Shown here: one piece after another, positions 6,084 to 12,841 of the stretch
Numbering within the stretch: the first letter of the stretch is position 1
How the letters are laid out: each line of letters begins with the position of its first letter
Source: an uncultured Clostridiaceae bacterium
GTDB lineage: Bacteria > Bacillota > Clostridia > Lachnospirales > Lachnospiraceae
Length of the DNA stretch: 13,437 bases
Assembly (NCBI GenBank): GCA_949948825.1
Contig: CATLIJ010000043.1
Location: forward strand, 1 to 13,437
Direction: 5' to 3'
Made by a program: the position numbers and the translations under genes
The notes under the pieces: model-generated
The model's database searches: none
Told to the model about the DNA's origin: nothing
Seen by the model: only the letters and a program-made list of their open reading frames with translations

Positions 6084-8312
6084 CTAATCCATGGGGAAAA
6101 ATGTCAGAGGATAGGACTTTAACACAGCTCCTGTCTCCACCTCCACTACCTCCACTTCTACCTGGTCACTGCCATTCATACTTTCAATGCTGGTATAGCT
6201 GACCGGACTCAACGTAGCTCCGGTAATGCTCTTTGCCTCTGTCAGCGTCCGGTAAATAGAGGAGCCGTCAGGTTCCTTCTGATGAAGCCGGATCAGCACT
6301 GTAGCATTGGTACTGCTGGCACCCGGCCCGATAAGGCTGCTTAAATCATACACTGTGTCAATGGAAGCCACATACCGCTGCTGCTGTTTTTCCTCCGGCC
6401 CGCTGCTGACCACATAGCTGATTCTCCCGCCTGGTGCAATCTGACCGTTCTCACCGCCGCTCTGCCGGATAATATTGCCCTTGGGAACCGTATCACTGTT
6501 TTCAGCAGAGGTTTCCCCAGGCTGCAGCCCCGCCTCTCCAAGAAGAGCAAGCGCCTCTGCCTCTGGCTTTCCGGTCAGATCCGGCACTGGAACCAGATCC
6601 ACATGAGGACCTGTGCTCACATAAAAGGTCACTGCGCTGCCGCTCTCCGCCTTTTCCGGCTCAAAGCGGATCAATGCCCCCTTCTCCACAGTCTCATTCT
6701 CCTCCTCCACAATCTGAACCGTAAGCCCCTGATCCTCCAGAAGTTTTTTTCCGGAAGCCACACCCAGTTCCTGCAGATTAAGAGCTGTGAGGTCAATTTT
6801 GTCAGATCCAAGGCTGACCACCACATTCACATGAGAATACTTGGATACAACCGTTCCATGATCTGGCTTCTGTGAAATAATATGGCCTTTTTCCACATCC
6901 TCCGAAACCTGATAGGTTGGCTTCATGCTTAAGAAATTCTCCTTAAGCTTAGCCTCTGCCAGATCCTCCGGCAAATCCAGCACATCCGGCATATAGACCT
7001 CCGAATCCTTCAGAGTCTCTCCGTTTTCCCTGGTAACAGCCGTGATATCCACACTTTCCTGGGAAGACTCCTTGCCAAGAAGTCCTGATCCGGCCTGGAA
7101 AATCCCCCCCAGTCTGGAAAATACCACAATCAGCACTGCCACAATCAGAATGGCCACCACAATGCCCGCTCCGGCAAGCAGCCGTTCAATCTGAGTATTG
7201 ACCGGGTCCTCCGGCTCCTCTTTTCTCGGAGGGCGGCGTCCGCTGGTACGCCGGTTTTCTGTAGGGTATCGGGAAGCTGCCGCCTCCTTTGCCGGCCTGC
7301 GCACGTACTCCCGGACCGGCTCCTCCCGTCCATACTCCCGGACCGACTCCTCCCGCACGTACTCCCGGACTGGCTCCTCCCGGACCGGCGTGTATTGCTC
7401 TTTGATCCTTGCCAGATCCTTGCCGCTGATTTGTACGGTCTGGCCAGCAAGAGCACGCTGGTTGTTGGTATTCTGGACAAAAGCTCCGTCCGGCTGAGCC
7501 AGAGACCTTCTCAAATCCATAATCAGCTCATTGGCTGTTCCATACCGGTTCTCCGGCTTTTTTGCCGTACATTTTAAGATAATCTTTTCCAGGCTGACCG
7601 GAATCTCTTTGTTGTATGCGCTTGGAGGCACCATGGGCTCCTCCAGATGAGACAGAGCAATTGCCACTGTATTCTCCCCCTCATAGGGCAGCCGTCCAGT
7701 CACCATCTCATACAGGGTAATGCCAAGAGAATAAATATCACTGCGCTCATCACTGTACCCGCCTCTGGCCTGTTCCGGAGAAATGTAATGAACGGACCCC
7801 ATGGCAGCTGAGTTCATGGTCTGAGTGGACACACCTCGGGCAATGCCAAAGTCTGCCACCTTCACCTTTCCGTCCCTGGAGACCATCATATTCTGAGGTT
7901 TAATATCCCGGTGGATAATATGCTGTTCATGGGCCGCCGCAATTCCAGAAGCCACCTGAATGGCTATGCCAATGCTTTCTTTGATTTCCAACCGCCCTTT
8001 TCTGGTAATATAGGTCTTCAGGGTCACTCCCTCAATTAATTCCATCACAATATAGTGAAGCTTTCCCTCATCAATTACATCATATACACTGACAATGTTC
8101 GGGTGGGACAGTCTTGCCGCTGCCTGGGCTTCCATTTTGAATTTTCCCACAAAAGTACTGTCATTGCTAAATTCTTCCTTCAGCACCTTAATGGCCACCA
8201 GACGGTTCAGCTTGTGACATCTGGCTTTATAGACCACAGACATTCCGCCGGAGCCTGCCTGCTCCAATATCTCATAACGATCCTGCAAATACGTTCCGGG
8301 CCTTAAATTCAT
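6084..8312 (-). CDS. prkC: PASTA-domain Ser/Thr protein kinase PrkC (StkP/PknB type)
   Basis: Membrane kinase that reads peptidoglycan fragments outside and phosphorylates wall, translation and division proteins inside. Of 742 residues, 1-275 are the kinase: glycine loop GSGGMSVVYKA 20-30, Lys42, Glu61, HRDIKPQN 134-141 with catalytic Asp136, DFG 154-156, activation-loop Thr163 and Thr165, and GSVHYISPEQ 172-181. A charged juxtamembrane linker (about 280-377) holds three 9-residue repeats at 311-337. One membrane span lies at about 378-400. Outside are three PASTA repeats (about 438-502, 504-569 and 571-638) and a 100-residue C-terminal beta-rich domain in the place of the Ig-like domain of B. 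subtilis PrkC. The ATG overlaps the stp stop by ATGA and has AGAGGTG upstream: phosphatase and kinase are translationally coupled. Confidence 0.97.
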   Translation of the reverse strand: MNLRPGTYLQDRYEILEQAGSGGMSVVYKARCHKLNRLVAIKVLKEEFSNDSTFVGKFKMEAQAAARLSHPNIVSVYDVIDEGKLHYIVMELIEGVTLKTYITRKGRLEIKESIGIAIQVASGIAAAHEQHIIHRDIKPQNMMVSRDGKVKVADFGIARGVSTQTMNSAAMGSVHYISPEQARGGYSDERSDIYSLGITLYEMVTGRLPYEGENTVAIALSHLEEPMVPPSAYNKEIPVSLEKIILKCTAKKPENRYGTANELIMDLRRSLAQPDGAFVQNTNNQRALAGQTVQISGKDLARIKEQYTPVREEPVREYVREESVREYGREEPVREYVRRPAKEAAASRYPTENRRTSGRRPPRKEEPEDPVNTQIERLLAGAGIVVAILIVAVLIVVFSRLGGIFQAGSGLLGKESSQESVDITAVTRENGETLKDSEVYMPDVLDLPEDLAEAKLKENFLSMKPTYQVSEDVEKGHIISQKPDHGTVVSKYSHVNVVVSLGSDKIDLTALNLQELGVASGKKLLEDQGLTVQIVEEENETVEKGALIRFEPEKAESGSAVTFYVSTGPHVDLVPVPDLTGKPEAEALALLGEAGLQPGETSAENSDTVPKGNIIRQSGGENGQIAPGGRISYVVSSGPEEKQQQRYVASIDTVYDLSSLIGPGASSTNATVLIRLHQKEPDGSSIYRTLTEAKSITGATLSPVSYTSIESMNGSDQVEVEVVEVETGAVLKSYPLTFFPMD
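7300..7380. repeat. Three 27-bp tandem repeats inside prkC
   Basis: Units at 7300-7326, 7327-7353 and 7354-7380 differ at only a few positions. On the coding strand each gives nine residues of the form REEPVREYV (second copy REESVREYG), kinase residues 311-337. The unit length is a multiple of three, so the reading frame is kept whatever the copy number. Confidence 0.9.
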
Positions 8313-9052
8313 AGCATCACCTCTCTTATCTGAGGTTCAATCAGAATCACAGAAATATTGTCCCTGCCTCCGCCCCGGTTCGCCGCTTCCACAAGAGCCT
8401 CCGCCTTTCTGCGGACCCCCTCCTCAGCGCGGATAATATACTCCATCTCAAACTCATCCACCATATTGCTAAGACCATCTGAGCACATAAGAATCCGGTC
8501 TCCTGGCTTCAGCTTTAAAGCAAACAAATCGGTATCCACGGTTTTCATTGTTCCCATTGCCCGCGTAATAATGTTCTTATTCTTCTGATAATCCCGGCTG
8601 TCCCTTTTCAGCTTTCCCAGGGCAACCAGCTCCTCCACAAAAGAATGATCCCTGGTAATCTGTTCCAGCTTTTCTCTGAGAAGATACAGACGGCTGTCTC
8701 CCACATTCGCCACATAGAGAACAGTCCCCTTCACCGTGGCAGCAACCAGAGTGCTCCCCATGCCGGAAAGCTCCTCCTTTTCCAGGGAACGGTAATACAG
8801 CTCCCGGTTCACCTGCCGGATTCCTTCTTTTAAAAGGCTCTGAATATCCTTTCCCGGATGCTTTTCCTGAAGGAAAGCCACCAGATTTTCCACTGTATAG
8901 CGAGACGCATAATCTCCCGCGTTATGTCCTCCCATGCCGTCTGCCACAAGAAACAGATTATCCAGAGAACCTACGGGGGATGTGGAAGAATAAACGTAAT
9001 CCTGATTCATGCTGCGGGATTTTCCCACATCCGTTAATGCATAGGCCTGCAT
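8309..9052 (-). CDS. stp: PP2C-family Ser/Thr protein phosphatase (PrpC/Stp), partner of PrkC
   Basis: Metal-dependent phosphatase that reverses PrkC phosphorylation in the cytoplasm. With ATG at 9052 it has 247 residues and begins MQAYALTDVGKSRSMNQD, the family start. PPM metal-binding motifs are all present: NQD ending at Asp18, ADGMGGH with Asp38-Gly39, GDSRLYL about 118-124, CSDGL with Asp192, and GRDN with Asp231. An in-frame ATG at 9100 would add 16 residues and also has AGGAGG, 10 nt upstream. The ATG at 9052 has AAAGGAGG 8 nt upstream and fits the family, so it is preferred. Stop and prkC start overlap as ATGA. The rlmN stop is at 9104, 51 nt upstream of the chosen start. Confidence 0.95.
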   Translation of the reverse strand: MQAYALTDVGKSRSMNQDYVYSSTSPVGSLDNLFLVADGMGGHNAGDYASRYTVENLVAFLQEKHPGKDIQSLLKEGIRQVNRELYYRSLEKEELSGMGSTLVAATVKGTVLYVANVGDSRLYLLREKLEQITRDHSFVEELVALGKLKRDSRDYQKNKNIITRAMGTMKTVDTDLFALKLKPGDRILMCSDGLSNMVDEFEMEYIIRAEEGVRRKAEALVEAANRGGGRDNISVILIEPQIREVML

Positions 9053-9103
9053 GCTGTCAGCCTCCTTTCCCTTTCCTGGAACATGTTTGAACAAATGCAT
9101 ATT

Positions 9104-10171
9104 TCAAACACCTCCTGGGTCGGCCTTTTGACAGCCTTGCTTCTTTCGGAAGCTTCTCCTCAGCTGCCCGCAGGCCCCTTGAATATCCCTGCCCATCTCT
9201 CTTCTTATGGTAACAGCAATTCCTGCCTTTGTAAGAACCGCCTGAAACGCCTGAATATCCTTTTTACCAGAACTGTGATACCCTCTTTCCTCCACTGGAT
9301 TCACGGGAATCAGGTTCACATGGCCATGGAGAGGAGCAACCAGGGCAGCAAGCTCCCTGGCCTGGGAAGGGCTGTCATTGACCCCCTTAATCAGGCTGTA
9401 CTCAAAGGTCAGCCTTCGGCCGGTTTGCCTGAAATACTCCTGGCAGGCGCTTAAAACCTCCTCCAAAGGATACTTATTTGCCACTGGCATCAGACTCCTC
9501 CGCACCTCATCATTCGACCCGTGAAGAGACAAGGCCAAAGTCACCGGAAGCCCTTCCCCGGCAAACCGAAGAATCCCCGGCACAAGGCCGCAGGTGGAGA
9601 CAGTCACATTCCGAAGGCTTATATTCAGTCCCTTTTCATGAGAAAGCAGCCTTAAAAACCCCATCAATGAATCATAATTGTCAAAAGGCTCTCCAGACCC
9701 CATAACCACCACATGAGAAACCCGCTCCCCTGTCAGAGACTGAATCCGGTAAACCTGCTCCAGCATCTCCCCCGGCGTCAGGTTCCGCTCCAGCCCCTCA
9801 ATAGTAGAAGCACAAAAAGCACACCCCATCCGGCACCCCACCTGCGAAGAAACACACACCGAGCAGCCATGATGATACTTCATCCAAACACTCTCAATCA
9901 CATTCCCATCCGCCAGCCCAAACAAATACTTACGCGTGCCATCCACCCTGGAGACCTTCACCTCCACCGGCTCCAGCACCGTCAAAGCAAACTCCTCCTT
10001 CAGGCGCTCCCTCAAAGCAGCCGGAACATTCCCCATCTGGTCAAAATCCGTCACCAGCTTTTCATGGAGCCATCCAAACACCTGTCCGGCCCGAAACGCC
10101 CTCTCCCCCATCCCCACCAGCCTTCGCTCCAAATCCTCATAAGACAAAGATTTTATATCCATTCTATCCAT
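9104..10171 (-). CDS. rlmN: Dual-specificity 23S rRNA (A2503) / tRNA (A37) C2-methyltransferase
   Basis: Radical-SAM enzyme that methylates C2 of A2503 in 23S rRNA and A37 of some tRNAs. From ATG 10171 it has 355 residues. It shows the radical-SAM cluster CRMGCAFC (Cys113, Cys117, Cys120), then GSGEPFDNYD about 158-167, STCGL 192-196, SLHGSND 215-221, and GRDIQGACGQL with Cys334 as the methyl-carrying cysteine; Cys84 or Cys106 region VGC precedes the cluster. The frame stays open to 10273 through poor-quality sequence reaching the tandem repeats, but no upstream ATG has a ribosome site. Candidate starts are ATG 10171 and ATG 10162, both with only weak GGA elements, so the exact start is uncertain. 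It is separated from rsmB by about 590 bp of repeats, unusual in this cluster. Confidence 0.93.
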   Translation of the reverse strand: MDRMDIKSLSYEDLERRLVGMGERAFRAGQVFGWLHEKLVTDFDQMGNVPAALRERLKEEFALTVLEPVEVKVSRVDGTRKYLFGLADGNVIESVWMKYHHGCSVCVSSQVGCRMGCAFCASTIEGLERNLTPGEMLEQVYRIQSLTGERVSHVVVMGSGEPFDNYDSLMGFLRLLSHEKGLNISLRNVTVSTCGLVPGILRFAGEGLPVTLALSLHGSNDEVRRSLMPVANKYPLEEVLSACQEYFRQTGRRLTFEYSLIKGVNDSPSQARELAALVAPLHGHVNLIPVNPVEERGYHSSGKKDIQAFQAVLTKAGIAVTIRREMGRDIQGACGQLRRSFRKKQGCQKADPGGV

Positions 10172-10260
10172 AAACACAATCCAAATTCCTATTTTTATGT
10201 AACCAATCCCCCACCCCAAACATACCCTTTTCCAGCCAAGTTCATTCATCTGATTCATGC

Positions 10261-10556
10261 TTAAAATAAGCAATATTTAAAATAAGCTATACCCCAAAAT
10301 AAACAATACCAAAATAAGCTATACTTAAAATAAACAACACTTAATATAAGCAAGACTAAAACAAACAACACCTAATATAAGCAAGACTAAAACAAGCAAC
10401 ACCTAATATAAGCAATGCTAAAACAAGCAACACCTAATATAAACAAGACTAAAACAAGCAACACCTAATATAAGCAATGCTAAAACAAGCAACACCTAAT
10501 ATAAGCAAAACTAAAGCAAACAACACTCAATATAAGCAATGCCAGAAAAGCAGCAA
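10261..10556. repeat. AT-rich 31-bp tandem repeat array, about nine units
   Basis: Clear units of 31 bp start at 10278, 10309, 10340, 10371, 10402, 10433, 10464, 10495 and 10526, with a partial one before 10278. The consensus begins CCTAATATAAGCAATGCTAA and ends AACAAGCAACA. The middle units are nearly identical; those at both ends are decayed. Units alternate between GCAATGCT and CAAGACT versions in the middle, suggesting duplication of a 62-bp pair. No spacers separate the units. The array lies directly upstream of rlmN and merges at 10553 with a long inverted repeat. Confidence 0.92.
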
Positions 10557-10691
10557 GAGAAGAAGGAGAGAACGTTGAAAGACCCTCTTTTCACGTCGGC
10601 ACTTAGGCGCTGTCTTTCAAGCGCCTTAGTACCGCTACGTGAAAAACGGAGTGAGAACGCGTCTTGAAACGTTCTCTCCTTCTTCTCTTGC
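10553..10691. repeat. 139-bp long inverted repeat with 24-bp perfect arms
   Basis: The arms at 10553-10576 and 10668-10691 are perfect reverse complements, rich in purines on the left and pyrimidines on the right (left arm starts GCAAGAGAAGAAGGAG and ends AACGTT). Inside are paired AAGAC/GTCTT, TTTTCACGT 10588-10596 with ACGTGAAAA 10637-10645, and a central 14-bp stem, 10597-10610 with 10621-10634, with two mismatches and a 10-nt loop. The loop holds GTCTTTCAA (10612-10620), a perfect complement of TTGAAAGAC (10575-10583), allowing an alternative fold. No coding capacity is apparent. On the minus strand the hairpin is followed by TGCTTTTCT, so it could weakly terminate rsmB transcripts. Confidence 0.9.
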
Positions 10692-10758
10692 GGACCCTCC
10701 GCACCCCTCTTGCGGACCCTTCGCACCCCTCTTGCGGACCCTCCGCACCCTTCTTGCG
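10687..10758. repeat. GC-rich 22-bp tandem repeat, three units plus a remnant
   Basis: Units at 10687-10708, 10709-10730 and 10731-10752 read CTTGCGGACCCTCCGCACCC plus two bases; a CTTGCG remnant follows at 10753. Each has an internal GCGGA-CCC-TCCGC mini-hairpin (one mismatch in unit 2). The unit is not a multiple of three, so it is not a coding repeat. It begins 7 bp after the rsmB stop in the transcription direction, and its far end overlaps the arm of the 139-bp inverted repeat. Confidence 0.9.
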
Positions 10759-10764
10759 CCCCCC

Positions 10765-12132
10765 TCATAACCTCTTCCTAAAAACCCCAATAAAAAACCC
10801 ATCACAATCATGCACCCCAGGCAGCAGCTGGACATACCCGTCTCTCAAAGACTCCTCCCCTATCCGCTCCCCAAACATTTCCGGAAACTCCCCGGGCACA
10901 AAAGGAAAATTCTCCAAAAACCAAGTTCTCTGATCCTGATTTTCCCGGACATTCACAGTACAGGTACTGTAAACCAGCTTTCCCCCCGGCTTCACATATT
11001 GGGAGGCCACAGCCAGAATCTTCCGCTGAAGCGCTGCGAGCGATTCCATTTTCTCCCTGGTAATCCGATATTTAATATCCGGCTTCTTTCCAATAACTCC
11101 AAGACCAGAGCACGGCAAATCAGCAATCACAATATCCGCCTTTTCCACCCAGCTCTCATCCAGCGCCAGGGCATCCCACACCTGTGTCTGAATATTCGTA
11201 AACCCAACGCGGGCAATGCCTGCTCTCACCAGACCAATCTTTTCCTCTGTCAGATCCCGAACCGTAACCCTGCCGGTTCCCTTCAGCAAATCCGCCATAT
11301 GAAAGCTTTTCCCTCCCGGCGCTCCGCACACCTCCAGCACCTCACTCCCGGCCGCAGGAGCCGCAGCCAGGGCTACAAGGGCAGAAGCCGGGTCCTGCAC
11401 CTGAATCCACCCTTTCTGAAAAGCTTTAAGCCGCTCCAGATAATCATAGCCTTCCAGCAAAAGCACCTCGGGCAAAAGACTGCTGGAAGCTGCCCTCACT
11501 CCCTGGAGTTCCAGGCTTTCCTGGATCTTCTCCAAAGAAGCCAGAGAAAGATTGCACCGGACCGTCACTGGCCTTTGAATCAAAAATCCTTTGAGCATCT
11601 TTTCCACAATCTCATCCGGATACTGTTCCTTCCAAAGCTCCACAATCCAGGAAGGCATGGAATATTTCAGCGGCCAGTCCAAATACACAAATTCCTCTTT
11701 TCTTCGGGCCACGCTTCGCAAAACCCCGTTGACAAATCCCTTAAGTCCCCCAAGGCTGCGGCCAGCGGCCAGCTTCACCGCCTCATTGCACACTGCGGAA
11801 TCCGGCACCCGGTCCATCCAAAGGATCTGATACACACTCATTCTGAGTATGGTGCGAATCACTGGCTTCAGCTTCTCCAGCCTGGTGTTTAAACAGGCGC
11901 GAAGCGTCTGGTCAATGGTCAGAAGATACTCCACAGTACCCTCCGCCATCCGGGTAATCAATGCACGGTCCGGCTTTTCCAGATATTGATATTTCTCCAA
12001 AGCCTGCCTTAGGCAGTCATGGACAAATCCATCCCTTTCCAGCACCTCCAAAAGAACATCCAGCACAATCTCCCTGGTCTTTGTAGGTTTCTGCGAAGAC
12101 CTTTTTCCTCCCTTTCCCCCTGCGTCAGTCAT
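10765..12132 (-). CDS. rsmB: 16S rRNA (cytosine-967-C5)-methyltransferase
   Basis: SAM-dependent enzyme making m5C967 in 16S rRNA. From ATG 12132 it has 455 residues: an N-terminal NusB-like helical domain (about 18-150), a linker, then the Rossmann methyltransferase fold with CGAPGGK 269-275 for SAM, DLPCSG 338-343 (Cys341) and STCTV 389-393 (Cys391, the nucleophile by analogy). The last residues GFFIGVFRKRL are the typical RsmB end. The frame is open to a TTG at 12150, but ATG 12132 has GGAGG directly upstream and overlaps the stop of the preceding metallopeptidase gene by 8 bp, indicating coupled translation. Its stop is followed within 10 bp by the 22-bp repeats. Confidence 0.95.
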   Translation of the reverse strand: MTDAGGKGGKRSSQKPTKTREIVLDVLLEVLERDGFVHDCLRQALEKYQYLEKPDRALITRMAEGTVEYLLTIDQTLRACLNTRLEKLKPVIRTILRMSVYQILWMDRVPDSAVCNEAVKLAAGRSLGGLKGFVNGVLRSVARRKEEFVYLDWPLKYSMPSWIVELWKEQYPDEIVEKMLKGFLIQRPVTVRCNLSLASLEKIQESLELQGVRAASSSLLPEVLLLEGYDYLERLKAFQKGWIQVQDPASALVALAAAPAAGSEVLEVCGAPGGKSFHMADLLKGTGRVTVRDLTEEKIGLVRAGIARVGFTNIQTQVWDALALDESWVEKADIVIADLPCSGLGVIGKKPDIKYRITREKMESLAALQRKILAVASQYVKPGGKLVYSTCTVNVRENQDQRTWFLENFPFVPGEFPEMFGERIGEESLRDGYVQLLPGVHDCDGFFIGVFRKRL

Positions 12133-12835
12133 CGTCCCTCCGACCTCCAAACAAAATCACCAGCCGGAGAAGCTGTAAAACAGATGCCGCAACCGCTGCC
12201 ACATAGGTCAGAGCTGCTGCTCCCAAAACCTTTTTGGTATAATCCACCTCATCCTCCTGTAAGATGCCGATTTTTCCGAGAAGCTTCACAGCTCTGCCAG
12301 AAGCATTGAACTCAACCGGAAGGGTGATCACCTGAAACAAAAGAGCCAGCACAAACATCCAGATGCCGATCCGGATAAAAGGAGTAAGGCCAATGAGCAT
12401 TCCAAATAAAATAAGAGGCAAGGAAAGCTTGCTTCCCAGGTTTGCCACCGGAACAAAGGCAGCTCTAAGGCGCAGAGGGCCATAGCCCACATTGTCCTGG
12501 ATGGCATGACCACATTCATGGGCTGCCACTCCAATGGCTGCCACAGAAGTCATTCCATAGACAGAATCCGACAAATTCACCGTCTTGGTTCGAGGATCAT
12601 AATGGTCTGTCAGCTGTCCCCGCACTGGCTGCACGGTCACATCAAAGACACCCTGGGAGCGAAGCAGCTGTCTGGCCGCGTCAGCTCCAGTCATGCCAGT
12701 CCGGCTGCGGATCTGGGAATATTTTTGAAATGTTCCATTGACCCTGGCAGACGCCCACATGGACAGCACAGCGCCAAGGATCACAAGAAGATAAGTGGGA
12801 TCAAACCCATAAAATCCACGGTAATAAGGCATCAT
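12125..12835 (-). CDS. Membrane zinc metallopeptidase, YugP family
   Basis: The 236-residue integral membrane protein has a first span at about 14-31, a soluble stretch, the zinc-protease helix AAHECGHAIQD with HECGH 106-110 (two His ligands and the catalytic Glu107), two hydrophobic spans at about 138-152 and 154-173, a likely third ligand Glu175 in LPVEFNAS, and a last span at about 203-228. This arrangement fits Pfam PF04298 (Zn_peptidase_2, YugP), whose substrates are unknown. ATG at 12835 is followed directly by a second ATG. AAAGGAG sits about 10 nt upstream, within the fmt end region. It lies 6 nt from fmt and overlaps rsmB, so it belongs to the operon; this position after fmt is common in Clostridia. 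Confidence 0.92.
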   Translation of the reverse strand: MMPYYRGFYGFDPTYLLVILGAVLSMWASARVNGTFQKYSQIRSRTGMTGADAARQLLRSQGVFDVTVQPVRGQLTDHYDPRTKTVNLSDSVYGMTSVAAIGVAAHECGHAIQDNVGYGPLRLRAAFVPVANLGSKLSLPLILFGMLIGLTPFIRIGIWMFVLALLFQVITLPVEFNASGRAVKLLGKIGILQEDEVDYTKKVLGAAALTYVAAVAASVLQLLRLVILFGGRRDDD

Positions 12836-12841
12836 AAAACA

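Noticed and set aside
9713..10264. 183-residue plus-strand reading frame
   Set aside because: Antisense to rlmN with a His/Pro/Arg-rich composition and no ribosome site.
10261..10556. CRISPR array
   Set aside because: The 31-bp units are contiguous with no unique spacers, and no cas genes are nearby. It is a simple tandem repeat.
10555..10572. Triplex (H-DNA) forming purine tract
   Set aside because: The purine arm is matched by an inverted repeat, not a mirror repeat, so hairpin or cruciform is the fitting structure.
10511..10768. 85-residue minus-strand reading frame across the repeats
   Set aside because: It is created by the 22-bp and inverted repeats, has a low-complexity Arg/Gly start, no ribosome site, and overlaps the rsmB stop.
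10810..11892. 360-residue plus-strand reading frame
   Set aside because: Antisense shadow of rsmB; no domain, and composition typical of a reverse frame.
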